64,000 nucleotides of DNA from CAWFLT01 sp963816795 (GTDB lineage Bacteria > Acidobacteriota > Vicinamibacteria > Vicinamibacterales > SCN-69-37), in NCBI GenBank assembly GCA_963816795.1, contig CAWFLT010000017.1:1-64000 (forward strand). Direction: 5' to 3'. Position numbers and translations under genes: made by a program. Below the pieces are notes generated by a model. The model saw nothing but the letters and a program-made list of their open reading frames with translations, ran no database searches and was not told where the DNA came from. Positions 9,591-18,824 of this stretch are shown piece after piece (within the stretch, counting starts at the first letter, position 1; each line of letters starts with the position of its first letter).

Positions 9591-12089
9591 GTGCCCCTTC
9601 TGTTTCAGTCCGCGTTCTGGCTGTGCGTCGCCGCCACGACCGCGTCGTACGTCCTCTATCCCCTCGTCGTCTGGTGGCTCGCGCAGCGTCGTCATCCGCA
9701 CGCGGCCTCTCAATTCCCGGCCGGCGCCGAGCTCCCGTCCGTGACGATGGTCGTGTGCGTCTACAACGAGCAGGCCGTCATCAACGCGAAATTGACGAAT
9801 GCCTTCGAGCTCGACTATCCCCATGATCGTTTTGATGTGCTTCTCATCTCAGACGCCTCGACCGATCAATCCGCGGAGATTGCCGACCGGTTTCCTTCAC
9901 AGGCCGTGACCGTGGTTCGACTGGCGAATCGGGTTGGGAAGTCGCGCGCGCTGTCGCAGTACGTGCCTCGGACCCGTGGCGAGGTGACGCTGTTCACCGA
10001 CGCGAACTCGCTGTTCGATCCGCACGCCCTCAAGCGGCTCGTCGGCCACTTGGGAGATCCTGCCGTGGGGTTTGTCGTCGGCCATCAGGTCTACGAGCCG
10101 GGCGGACCGTCGGCGGCAAGGCTGGAGGGTCAGTATGGGGATTTCGAAGCGACCGTGAAAGGCCACGAGAGCCGGATCGGTTCCGTGGTCGGCGGCGACG
10201 GCGCCATCATGATCGTGCGGCGGTCCGACTGGATGCCGGTGGCCGACGACGAGGCCCCCGATTTCGCGTTGCCGCTCCGGCTTGTCGCGGCCGGCAAGCG
10301 CGGCGTGTTCGAGCCTGCGGCCCGGTGCGTCGAGCGGGCCGCCGCGACGTACGCGGAGCAGTTCGGGCGAAAGGTCCGGATCGTCAACCGAGCGCTGCGT
10401 GCGGTTCTGCGGACGCCTGCCGTGCTCCGTCCGGATCAGTCGGGATGGTTCGCGCTCCAAGTCTGGTTGCACAAGGTGCTGCGTTGGCTGGTGCCGTTCT
10501 TCCTGTTGGGCATGCTCGTGTTCGCGGCCTTGTCCGCGGTGGCAGGCGCCCGCTGGTACGCTGGAATGTTCGTGGCGCAGATTCTCGGCTATGCGTTCGC
10601 GTTCCTTGGCCTGCTGCCACCGTTTCGTCGCGTCCGGGTCGTGCAGGCGGCGTGGTATTTCTGTGTCGTGAATGTCGCCGCTGCATGGGGCGTACTCGGC
10701 GTCTGCTTCGGCCGGCGCTACTCCTCCTGGCCGCTCCGGGCCGATCCGTCAGGAGTAGGCCGAGGCCGCCCATGGGTCCCGTGCGACCACCGGACTGCGG
10801 CGGCACTCGGCGCGACCGATGTCACGCGTCGAGGAAGACGCGGAGCACGCGTGAGCCGGCAGGGCCGCGGACGGCTGCGCGTCGTTGTCTTCACGGCGGA
10901 AGTGCCGTGGGGCATGAGCGAGAGCTTCGTCCTGAGCGAGTTGGTGGAGGTCGAGCGCCGCGTCGAGGCGCTGCTCGTCATCCCGGTGCGGCCCGTGACG
11001 CCTCTCTTTCACGGCGCCGAAGCGCGATCGGTTGCGGAATTCGCCGTCCACATCCCGTTGCTCAATGTTCGGGTGATGATCGGCGCCATCGGCGTGACCC
11101 TCGAATCGCCGGCTCGAGTCGCTCGCGTCGCCCTCGAGCTGTTACGGGCCAGCCGGAACTGGTGGATTCTCCTGAAGAACATCGCGGTGCTCCCGAAAGC
11201 GCTGTACGCAACGCGGCTCGTGCGCGCGTTCGACGCCGGGCACCTCCACGCGCACTTTGCAGCCGTTCCGGCCTCGATGGCCTTCATCGTGTCGAGGTTG
11301 ACCGGCATCCCGTGGAGCGTCACCGCCCATCGGTACGACATCGACGAAGACAATCTGCTGCGCGTGAAGATCCAATCGGCGCGCTTCGCGCGAGTGATTT
11401 CCTCTCGTGGACGACGCGAAATCCTGCGGATCATCGGCCAGCAGGACCAGCCGAACCTGGTCGAGCTGCACATGGGCACGCACCTCCCACCTGTCCCACT
11501 CGCTGTCCATCGCTCCGACGGCCGGCCGCCGGTCGTTGTGTGCGTGGCGAACCTGGTCGCGATCAAGGGCCACCGCTACCTCGTTGACGCGTGTCGCATC
11601 CTGCGCGAGCGCGGGGTGTCGTTCAGCTGTCAGATCATCGGCGCCGGTCCACTCCGATCGGCGATTGAACGCCAGGTGCGCGACCTCGGGCTCGACGCGT
11701 GCGTTCGGGTGCGCGGGCCTGTCCCGCACGACGAGGTGATGGCGATGCTGCGCGAGGGCGGATGCGACGTCGCGGTCCTGCCGAGTATTCGGATGGCCAA
11801 CGGAGCAGAGGAAGGGATTCCCGTCGCGCTGATGGAGGCGCTGGCGCACGGCGTCCCGGCCGTCGCGACCGAGACCGGAGGCATTCCCGAGCTGCTCGGT
11901 GACGGCGCCGGCGTGCTCGTGAAACCCGCTTCGTCGATCGATCTCGCCAACGCCCTCGAGCGCCTGCTGGCGGACCCGGTCGCGCGTGCCGCGCTGGCCG
12001 ACACGGGACGCCGCCGTATCGAGCGCGACTTCGACGGCGCCCTGATCGCCGATCGGCTCGTCGCGTTGATGGAGCGTGTCGCGGATTAG
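9591..12089 (+). CDS. Bifunctional GT2-GT4 glycosyltransferase (possible gene fusion)
   Basis: One intact 832-residue frame. Residues 1-380 are a membrane GT2: an N-terminal helix, VTMVVCVYNEQAVI, LISDASTDQSAEIAD, FTDANSLFDPHALK and VVGGDGAIMIVRR, then C-terminal helices as in cellulose-synthase-like enzymes. After an Arg/Gly-rich linker (about 380-425) a GT4 follows: VVVFTAEVPWGMSESFVLSE, HLHAHFAAVPA, VVCVANLVAIKGHRYLVDAC and EEGIPVALMEALAHGVPAVA. Such GT2s and GT4s are usually separate genes. A TAG at 10756 lies one frame off and a GTG at 10851 begins the GT4 part, so a single indel may have fused two genes. Start GTG 9591 follows GGAGA. Acts on polysaccharide assembly with the preceding flippase. 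Confidence 0.84.
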   Translation: MPLLFQSAFWLCVAATTASYVLYPLVVWWLAQRRHPHAASQFPAGAELPSVTMVVCVYNEQAVINAKLTNAFELDYPHDRFDVLLISDASTDQSAEIADRFPSQAVTVVRLANRVGKSRALSQYVPRTRGEVTLFTDANSLFDPHALKRLVGHLGDPAVGFVVGHQVYEPGGPSAARLEGQYGDFEATVKGHESRIGSVVGGDGAIMIVRRSDWMPVADDEAPDFALPLRLVAAGKRGVFEPAARCVERAAATYAEQFGRKVRIVNRALRAVLRTPAVLRPDQSGWFALQVWLHKVLRWLVPFFLLGMLVFAALSAVAGARWYAGMFVAQILGYAFAFLGLLPPFRRVRVVQAAWYFCVVNVAAAWGVLGVCFGRRYSSWPLRADPSGVGRGRPWVPCDHRTAAALGATDVTRRGRRGARVSRQGRGRLRVVVFTAEVPWGMSESFVLSELVEVERRVEALLVIPVRPVTPLFHGAEARSVAEFAVHIPLLNVRVMIGAIGVTLESPARVARVALELLRASRNWWILLKNIAVLPKALYATRLVRAFDAGHLHAHFAAVPASMAFIVSRLTGIPWSVTAHRYDIDEDNLLRVKIQSARFARVISSRGRREILRIIGQQDQPNLVELHMGTHLPPVPLAVHRSDGRPPVVVCVANLVAIKGHRYLVDACRILRERGVSFSCQIIGAGPLRSAIERQVRDLGLDACVRVRGPVPHDEVMAMLREGGCDVAVLPSIRMANGAEEGIPVALMEALAHGVPAVATETGGIPELLGDGAGVLVKPASSIDLANALERLLADPVARAALADTGRRRIERDFDGALIADRLVALMERVAD

Positions 12090-12146
12090 GTTCGGTGATC
12101 TCGAACTCCCGCGACGGCCTGTCCAGTAAACTGACGCGGAGGTGAG

Positions 12147-13808
12147 ATGTCATTTGCCGGAGGTGTAACGTTGCGTTTCGACATCGTCGCCGGTCTGGTC
12201 GCCGCGGCCGTCGTCCTGCCCAAGGCCATGGCGTACGCAACGGTGGCCGGTCTGCCGGTGGCGGTTGGGCTCTACACCGCCTTTGTTCCGATGGTGATCT
12301 ACGCGCTGCTCGGCTCGTCGCGGGTGCTCAGCGTCAGTTCCACCACCACCATAGCGATCCTGACCGGCACGCAACTCGGCCTGGTCGTCCCCGACGGCGA
12401 TCCGGCGAAGCTCGTGACGGCGACTGCGGCGCTCACCGCGCTGGTCGGCGCGATGCTGGTGGTGGCGCGGCTGATGCGCCTGGGATTCGTCGCCAACTTC
12501 ATCTCCACGCCCGTGCTGACGGGCTTCAAGGCAGGCATCGGCCTCGTGATCGTCCTGGACCAGGTGCCGAAGCTCCTCGGGATTCACATCACGAAGGAAG
12601 GATTCGTCCGCGATCTGTTCGACATCGCGCAGCACCTGCCCGACACTTCGCTGATCACGCTGGCCGTCGCTGCGGCGACGTTCGCGATCCTGATCGGCAT
12701 GGAGCGACTGAAGCCGCATTCCCCTGCACCCCTGATCGCCGTGGGGGGCGCCATCGCGGCGTCGTGGTTCTTCGGTCTGGAGGCGCGTGGCGTCTCAACG
12801 GTCGGCCTGATACCGCGGGGCTTTCCCGCGATCACGGTGCCGGACATCTCGTTGCTCTACCGGTTGCTGCCGGGCGCGCTCGGCATTGCGCTCATGAGCT
12901 TTACCGAGACCATCGCGGCGAGCCGCGCCTTTGCCCGGCCGGCCGACCCGCCGGTCAATGCGAACCGGGAGCTGGTCGCCACTGGCGCCGCCAATCTTGG
13001 GGGCGCCCTGCTCGGTGCGATGCCGGCGGGTGGCGGCACGTCGCAGACCGCGGTCGTGCGCTCTGCGGGCGGCCAGTCGCAGAAGGCATCGCTGGTGACC
13101 GCGGGCACGGCGGTCGCCACCATGCTTCTCTTCGCACCGATCCTGGGCCTGATGCCGAACGCCACGCTCGCGGCAGTCGTGATCGTCTATTCGGTCGGGT
13201 TGATCCAGCCGGCCGAGTTCCGCGCCATCCGCAGCGTGCGCTCGATGGAGTTCCGCTGGGCGGTGTTCGCCTGTGCCGGCGTGCTCGCGTTCGGCACGCT
13301 CAAGGGGATCGTTGTCGCGATCATCGCGTCGATGATCGGCCTGGCCAGCCAGAGCGCGAATCCGCGGGTGTCCGTCATCGGCCGCAAGCGCGGGGCGGAC
13401 GTGCTGCGACCGCTGTCGCCCGAACACCCGGACGACGAGACATTCGAAGGCCTGCTGATCCTGCGGCCGGAGGGGCGCCTGTTCTTCCTGAATGCGCAGG
13501 CAGTGGCCGACCGGATCTCCGCCCTGGTCGCTCAGTACAAGCCGCGCGTGCTCGCTCTGGACATGAGCCGGGTACCAGATCTCGAATACTCGGCGCTGCA
13601 GGTCCTGATCCAGCGCGAGAAGAGCGCGACGGAAAGCGGCGTCGTGTGTTGGCTGGTCGGCCTGAACCCCGAGGTCCTGGCGATGGTACGGAACACCGAC
13701 TGGGACGAGCGGCTCGGTCGCGAACGGATGCTGTTCAACGCGCGCGACGCGATTCAGCGCTACCAGGCGCTGCAGGCCGCCGAGGCGGCGTCGCCCACCG
13801 TTTCCTGA
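12147..13808 (+). CDS. SulP-family anion transporter with C-terminal STAS domain
   Basis: A 553-residue protein with about 10-12 membrane segments. Family signatures are LVAAAVVLPKAMAYATVAGL near the N-terminus, STPVLTGFKAGIGLVIVLDQ, SFTETIAASRAFARP and NRELVATGAANLGGALLGAM. Residues from about 425 onward form a STAS domain (LDMSRVPDLEYSALQVLI). SulP proteins move sulfate, bicarbonate or other anions into the cell. A strong Shine-Dalgarno (GGAGGTGAG) precedes the ATG. The arylsulfatase cluster begins 6 kb downstream, which makes sulfate attractive as substrate, but no sequence feature here decides it. Confidence 0.9.
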   Translation: MSFAGGVTLRFDIVAGLVAAAVVLPKAMAYATVAGLPVAVGLYTAFVPMVIYALLGSSRVLSVSSTTTIAILTGTQLGLVVPDGDPAKLVTATAALTALVGAMLVVARLMRLGFVANFISTPVLTGFKAGIGLVIVLDQVPKLLGIHITKEGFVRDLFDIAQHLPDTSLITLAVAAATFAILIGMERLKPHSPAPLIAVGGAIAASWFFGLEARGVSTVGLIPRGFPAITVPDISLLYRLLPGALGIALMSFTETIAASRAFARPADPPVNANRELVATGAANLGGALLGAMPAGGGTSQTAVVRSAGGQSQKASLVTAGTAVATMLLFAPILGLMPNATLAAVVIVYSVGLIQPAEFRAIRSVRSMEFRWAVFACAGVLAFGTLKGIVVAIIASMIGLASQSANPRVSVIGRKRGADVLRPLSPEHPDDETFEGLLILRPEGRLFFLNAQAVADRISALVAQYKPRVLALDMSRVPDLEYSALQVLIQREKSATESGVVCWLVGLNPEVLAMVRNTDWDERLGRERMLFNARDAIQRYQALQAAEAASPTVS

Positions 13809-13855
13809 ACGGCGGGGCCGCCAAGAAAACGCGTTCGTCGCCCGAGGCCAGCCGT

Positions 13856-14197
13856 TCAGGCCGCGTGCAGCGTGAACTCGACGCGAATGGCCTCAAACGG
13901 AAAAACAATGTGGCGCGTCTCCGTCCGGTCCACCAATCCGGCAGCCGCAAGCGCCTGAACGTCGCCGTGCACGGCTTTCACGTCGCGTTTGACGCGCCGC
14001 GCCACCTCGCGGATCGTGAGTGGCCCCTGCCCCGCCATCGCTTTGAGCAGCTCCCAGCGTTTCGCTGTGAGGACCCGCCACAAGAGCTCCGGCGTGGAGA
14101 AGCTGATCCGCGCACGCTGCTTGCGGCCCTTGAACGCTTCGAGCGTGCGACGAGTGATCTCAGATCGCGGCGCGACTTCAAGCGTGACGGTCCTCAT
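13856..14197 (-). CDS. COG4190/HVO_A0114-type winged-HTH DNA-binding protein (antitoxin-like)
   Basis: 113 residues, convergent with SulP and divergent from the TPR gene. The N-terminal part (MRTVTLEVAPRSEITRRTLE, RISFSTPELLWRVLTAKRWE) and the winged helix (LTIREVARRVKRDVKAVHGD, GLVDRTETRHIVFPFEAIRV) match the COG4190 predicted regulators. These are often the antitoxin half of a pair with a small partner encoded upstream. No such partner is present: upstream is the divergent TPR gene. It is therefore an orphan antitoxin or a stand-alone regulator. The short divergent spacer of about 70 bases suggests that it could control the TPR gene. Confidence 0.68.
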   Translation of the reverse strand: MRTVTLEVAPRSEITRRTLEAFKGRKQRARISFSTPELLWRVLTAKRWELLKAMAGQGPLTIREVARRVKRDVKAVHGDVQALAAAGLVDRTETRHIVFPFEAIRVEFTLHAA

Positions 14198-14264
14198 GTT
14201 GCGCTTTCCATACTACCAACACGGTCGGACGTCCGCCGAACGCGGAGTTAAAATCACCGTCAAT

Positions 14265-16202
14265 ATGTCGGCGACCAGACTCGACGTGGCTCGTTACAAG
14301 AGGCTGGCGGTTCGAAGCACCGAGACCTGGCAGGGCGGACTGTTTCGTCTGCCGATGTGGATTCAGGAGCATGACGACGATCCGCCGTACCGTCCAACAG
14401 GTGCCTTTTGGCGGAGTGTCCGGACGGGCTTCATCTGGGTCCTGATCGAGTCGCGGCCGGGTACGGCCAACGCAGAGCTCGCCTTGCACGCGCTCCTCGA
14501 GTTCGGCCAGAAGCACGAGCGAGAGTTGATGGGACGGCCTGGCAGAATCGAAGTACCGACTGCGCGTTTCGCGGAAGAACTCCGGCAACTGCTCGATGAT
14601 CGCGACACGACGATCGCCGTCGTCGAGCACCTGCCGGAGGTCAACGGCGCACTTCAGGAGCTCGGCGAGCGCCACGCAGGACCGCTGCCGCGCGGCCTCC
14701 TTGAAGTGCCCGGCGTGACATTCGAGCACGTGCGGCGTTTTGCGGAGGCCGCGTGCGAGTTCTACCGGAGCGAGCTGTGGGAAGCCCTCGAGCCGGAGGA
14801 TCTGGTGGCCGTCGACATTCCAGGCCTGGACCCGGAAATGCGGTATCTGGTGGTCACGGGTACGACGCGCGAAACACGCGGCGTCATGTTTTATGTCACG
14901 CGCGATCATTTCGAACGGTTTCGAACCAAACCGCCGACGAGCGGCAAGAAGCCGCGCATGTGGATCGTCGCATTTGATCCCGTCGACCATCTGCCGTTCG
15001 CGGACGTGGACGCCTGGGAGGATCTCGCCTTGCCGGTCGCAGCGGCCGACGCCTATCCGCGGCCTGGCCTGGTCATGCCGACGGACAGCCTGGTCCGGCC
15101 CGATGCTCACCAGCTCGCCCGTCTCGAAGGAATCCTGCGCGCGCTGACCGCAACGACGGATGATGAGTTCGACTTGGGCGAATGGACCCGTCAAGTGGAC
15201 ACCGCCGACGGCTCCATGACCGTGCGACTGTCACTGCCTCACCTGCTCGAGCAGATCGCCGGAACGGACGGGATCAACCCGCCGCCCGCGACAGAAGCCA
15301 GGATCGCCGAGTTGCGATTCCAGATGGAGCAAGCCCTGAGACGAGCCAGCCGAGCGACTCGCTCGGCAGACACGCCTGAAGCCGCCGCCCGCATCGTCGA
15401 ACAGACGATGAGCGTCGAAGCCGACGCGGCGGACGGCGTCGGCCAGGCATCCATGCCGGCTGATGAGCGCGCACAGGCACTGGCCCATCAGGCGTTCGCC
15501 GGCCATGGTCGACGTAAGATCCAGCTGGCCCGCCAGGCTCTGGCGATCTATCCGGACTGTGCCGACGCCTGGTCGGCCCTCGGTGCGCGCGCTGTTGATC
15601 TCGATCGCGCGATGCAGCGATTCCGCGAAGCCGTCGCGGCGGGTGAGCGAGCGTTGGGACCGGAAGCATTTGCGGCCAACGTCGGCCATTTCTGGGAGGC
15701 GGTTGAAACGCGGCCGTACATGCGTGCGCGAATGGCATTGGCCGACTGCCTCGAATCCGCGGGAGCCGTCGACGAGGCCATTGCCCATTACCGCGACCTG
15801 TTGCGGTTGAATCCCGCGGACAATCAGGCGGTCCGGCACCGGCTGCTCGAGTGCCTGGTGGGCCAGCAACTCGACGCCGATGCCCACGCCCTCATCGAGC
15901 AGTTCAAGGACGATGAGAGCCCGGACTGGAAGTACGCGGCGGCACTGGTGACGTTTCGACGGGAGAGCGATTCGGTCGCGGCGCGGGCGCTCCGCGCCGA
16001 TGCCGTGAGCGCGCTGCCGGCAGTGGCGTCCTTCCTGACCGGTGATCGAGCACTGCCTGCGCCGCCGCCGGCCTATCGGCCGTACAGCCGCGATCACGCT
16101 GTTGTCTGCGCTTCGTGGCTCATCGACCTGTGGCAGGAAACTCCAGGCGCTTGCGAGTGGCTCGCGGAACTCAAACCGCCTTCGAAGCGTCGGCGCGTTT
16201 GA
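14265..16202 (+). CDS. Large soluble protein with C-terminal ST7-like TPR region
   Basis: About 645 residues, no signal peptide or membrane segment. The N-terminal 400 residues comprise domains I do not recognise with certainty: HALLEFGQKHERELMGRPG, then FEHVRRFAEAACEFYRSELW and RYLVVTGTTRETRGVMFYVT. The C-terminal 240 residues are TPR-like (ALAIYPDCADAWSALGARAV, REAVAAGERALG, FWEAVETRPYMRARMALADC, LRLNPADNQAVRHRLLECLV), resembling the ST7/SEC-C-associated TPR family. The frame is open further upstream, but the ATG at 14265 begins family-like sequence. Function unknown; the TPRs suggest protein-protein binding. Confidence 0.6.
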   Translation: MSATRLDVARYKRLAVRSTETWQGGLFRLPMWIQEHDDDPPYRPTGAFWRSVRTGFIWVLIESRPGTANAELALHALLEFGQKHERELMGRPGRIEVPTARFAEELRQLLDDRDTTIAVVEHLPEVNGALQELGERHAGPLPRGLLEVPGVTFEHVRRFAEAACEFYRSELWEALEPEDLVAVDIPGLDPEMRYLVVTGTTRETRGVMFYVTRDHFERFRTKPPTSGKKPRMWIVAFDPVDHLPFADVDAWEDLALPVAAADAYPRPGLVMPTDSLVRPDAHQLARLEGILRALTATTDDEFDLGEWTRQVDTADGSMTVRLSLPHLLEQIAGTDGINPPPATEARIAELRFQMEQALRRASRATRSADTPEAAARIVEQTMSVEADAADGVGQASMPADERAQALAHQAFAGHGRRKIQLARQALAIYPDCADAWSALGARAVDLDRAMQRFREAVAAGERALGPEAFAANVGHFWEAVETRPYMRARMALADCLESAGAVDEAIAHYRDLLRLNPADNQAVRHRLLECLVGQQLDADAHALIEQFKDDESPDWKYAAALVTFRRESDSVAARALRADAVSALPAVASFLTGDRALPAPPPAYRPYSRDHAVVCASWLIDLWQETPGACEWLAELKPPSKRRRV

Positions 16203-16420
16203 GTCGCGCTCGAGCCGAAGACCGCCGTGCAAGTCACGACATTTCGTGATCAAACCAGAGTCGCAGCGATCCAGCTTTTTGGAACCATGACTTTTCGGCG
16301 GAAAACGGCTGAATCAGATGGTCGCTGGTCGCCGTTCCGCTGGACGCCAAATTGCGACCGGTTCCAAACGGGCCTCCAGCCGTCCGGGGAGATTTCTGCG
16401 CCATAGACCCTGGGGCCCCA

Positions 16421-17629
16421 ATGTCTATGACTTTCATCGTCGCCGCCTTTCTGGGTGTTCTTGCGATTCTGGCGGCGGCGATTGCCGGCCTGCTGGTCCA
16501 GCGACGAGCGCTGCGCGAGAGCGTCGAGCAGTTTCGTCTCAGGGCCGATCAGGCGCCCGTCCTGATATGGACCGCCCGGCCGGACACGACACTCGACTAT
16601 CTCAATGGCTTCTGCGAGCAGTTGACGGGCCGGCCGCTCGAACAGTTGCGAGAGAACGGCTGGTTGGACTTTGTCCATCCAGAGGATGTCGACAGGTGCC
16701 TTGCCACGTACATGCCGGCGTTCGAAGCGCGGAGGCCATTCCTCCTGGAGTATCGACTGCGCCACGCCGACGGCGAGTACCGATGGTTTCTGGCGACGGG
16801 GGTTCCGAAGTACGGACGGGACGGCAGTTTCACCGGCTATGTCGGCTGCGACATCGACATCACCGAACGGAAGAACGCCGAAGATCGGATTCGCGCGAGC
16901 CAGGCGGCACTGGAGGCGAGTCATCAGGAGATTCAGTATCTGGCCGGCCGGTTGATCGGGGCGCAGGAGGTCGAGCGGGCGCGGATCGCGCGGGACCTGC
17001 ACGACGACGTCAGCCAGCAACTGGCTGGTGTCTCGATCGCCTTCAGTGGTCTCAAGCAGCGGTTAGGCGAGTACCACGTCAGTGAGGAGCTGCGACAGGA
17101 ACTCGTGGAGCTTCAGCAGCAGACGCTCACGCTCGCACGCAACGTTCGCCAGCTCTCTCACGATCTCCATCCGGCCGTGCTGCAGCATCTGGGGCTGGTG
17201 AAGGGCCTGACTTCGTACTGTGGCGAACTCGGGCGTGCACACGGTGTGGCGATGACGTGCACTGCGGAGGGAGATTTTGGAGCCATCACGCCGGACGCTG
17301 CGCTCTGCGTCTACCGAATCGCGCAGGAAGCCCTGCGGAACGTCATCGCACACGCCGGCGCCAGCCGCGCGGATGTGAGGCTCCTCCAGATCGGTGACCA
17401 GGCGCAGATCACGATCGCGGATGATGGCCGGGGATTCGATGCCACCAACCGCGTTGAGCGGGACACAGGTCTCGGGCTCGTCAGCATGTCCGAGCGCGCG
17501 CGGATCATCGGAGGCACCGTCAGTATTGTGTCGGGGCTGAATCAGGGAACACGGGTGCAGGCGACGATTCCGATGAACGCACGCGTGAAGGTGGACGTCG
17601 GCTCTGGCATGGAAGGACAGGTCGCATGA
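16421..17629 (+). CDS. Membrane-anchored PAS sensor histidine kinase (NarX/HisKA_3 type)
   Basis: 402 residues. One N-terminal membrane helix (about 4-26), a PAS domain (about 36-150; PVLIWTARPDTTLDYLNGFC and GYVGCDIDITERK), then a HisKA_3 dimerisation domain with the phosphoacceptor His194 in ARIARDLHDDVSQQLAG. The ATP-binding domain has the N box around Asn307 (AQEALRNVIAHAG) and DDGRGFD at 334-340, ending TGLGLVSMSERARIIGG. This class signals to LuxR-type regulators. Its stop overlaps the start of such a regulator by 4 bases (ATGA), so the two form a translationally coupled pair. The ligand of the PAS domain is not predictable. Confidence 0.9.
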   Translation: MSMTFIVAAFLGVLAILAAAIAGLLVQRRALRESVEQFRLRADQAPVLIWTARPDTTLDYLNGFCEQLTGRPLEQLRENGWLDFVHPEDVDRCLATYMPAFEARRPFLLEYRLRHADGEYRWFLATGVPKYGRDGSFTGYVGCDIDITERKNAEDRIRASQAALEASHQEIQYLAGRLIGAQEVERARIARDLHDDVSQQLAGVSIAFSGLKQRLGEYHVSEELRQELVELQQQTLTLARNVRQLSHDLHPAVLQHLGLVKGLTSYCGELGRAHGVAMTCTAEGDFGAITPDAALCVYRIAQEALRNVIAHAGASRADVRLLQIGDQAQITIADDGRGFDATNRVERDTGLGLVSMSERARIIGGTVSIVSGLNQGTRVQATIPMNARVKVDVGSGMEGQVA

Positions 17630-18265
17630 CCCGCCAGCACACCGTCCTCCTGGCTGACGATCACACGATTGTCACCGACGGTCTGTCGAGAATACTGCGA
17701 GAGGCCGACTTCGAGGTGGTCGGCGCGGTTCGCGACGGCCAGCGTTTGATCGACGCCGCCACGCGGCTTCGCCCCGACGTCATCATCACCGACCTCTCGA
17801 TGCCAGGGCTCACGGGTCTCGACGTGCTCGCTCGTCTGAAAACCGAGCGCCTCGACAGCAAAGTCATCGTGCTCACGATGCACCACGATGCGGACCTGGC
17901 GACCGACGCCATTCGCGGAGGGGCCTCCGGCTTTCTCCTGAAGGAGTCGGCCGGCGACGAACTCCTGATCGCCGTTCGGCACGCGCTCGACGGGAAGGTC
18001 TACATCACGCCGACCATCACGAAGGATGTCATGGAGCGCATGGCCGGCGCTGTCGAAGGCGAAGGAACCGCAGCTGACGCCACGACAACGCGACATCTTG
18101 CGGCTGATCGTGAAAGGCCAGCGCATGAAGGAGATCGCGGCGAATCTTGGCCTGTCGACCAGGACGGTTGAAGGCCACAAATACGAAATGATGGAGACCC
18201 TCGGGGTCACGTCCACCGCCGAACTCGTGAGGTACGCGCTCGACCGTCGGCTCAATATGGATTAG
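17626..18265 (+). CDS. LuxR/NarL-family response regulator (one frameshift)
   Basis: Receiver domain with acidic pair ADDH (residues 10-13), phosphoacceptor Asp56 in DVIITDLSMPG, and the Lys of FLLKESAGDELL. The output domain continues in another frame after a shift near 18055: LTPRQRDILRLIVKGQRMKE, IAANLGLSTRTVEGHKYEMM, a complete GerE-type HTH. Without the shift the protein would lose its DNA-binding domain, and since the HTH is perfectly conserved I read the shift as an assembly indel. It overlaps the kinase gene by 4 bases and is its cognate regulator. Targets unknown; the sulfatase cluster downstream is a candidate. Confidence 0.86.
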
Positions 18266-18383
18266 ATGGCGCACCGCACGAGACGTCTCCTCCCCGTAGT
18301 TTTTCGGGTCCCCTCCTCCCGTACTTCTGCTCTCCCTCCTCCCGCGGCACCGCAACGAGAATGCGGTGCCGGTTGATGAACAC

Positions 18384-18767
18384 ATGTACCGCCCACGAGT
18401 GCTGCTGGCCGAGGATCACGCGGAAACGGCGGAACGGCTGCGCAAGCTGCTCCGAGCGGACTTCGACGTCATTGCGTCGGTCGAGGATGGTGACGCTCTG
18501 GTGGACGCGGCGGAGCGGCTCTCGCCTGACGTGATCGTCACCGACATCGCGATGCCCGGGATCGACGGCATCGCGGCCGCCGTGCTGATCCGCCGCCACG
18601 ATCCGAACGCTCGGATCGTGTTCGTGACGGTGCATGCCGAATCGATGTTCGTCGAGGCGGGTCTGGAGGCCGGGGCGCTGGGATACGTGCTGAAGGACTC
18701 GGCTGGCGACGAGCTTGTCGCGGCCATCCGCGCCGCACTCGGCGGCACGGCAGTACGTCAGTCGTGA
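18384..18767 (+). CDS. Single-domain response regulator (receiver only)
   Basis: About 127 residues forming a whole CheY-like receiver and nothing else: acidic pair AEDH, phosphoacceptor Asp54 in DVIVTDIAMPG, Thr of VFVTVHAES and Lys in YVLKDSAGDELVAAIR. It resembles the receiver of the neighbouring LuxR regulator (same LKxSAGDEL segment), so it is probably a duplicate that lost its HTH. The ATG at 18384 (MYRPRV) begins the domain; a GTG at 18366 is in frame. It may act as a phosphate sink or competitor for the upstream kinase (inference). Confidence 0.8.
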   Translation: MYRPRVLLAEDHAETAERLRKLLRADFDVIASVEDGDALVDAAERLSPDVIVTDIAMPGIDGIAAAVLIRRHDPNARIVFVTVHAESMFVEAGLEAGALGYVLKDSAGDELVAAIRAALGGTAVRQS

Positions 18768-18824
18768 GCTCCGTGCGTCTGACGGGTGACAACGAGAACC
18801 GGAGCGTCAAGGAGAAGACGTCGC

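Noticed and set aside
13809..13855. GGCGG/CCGCC hairpin as a SulP terminator
   Set aside because: Stem is only five base pairs and no T-run follows in either direction.
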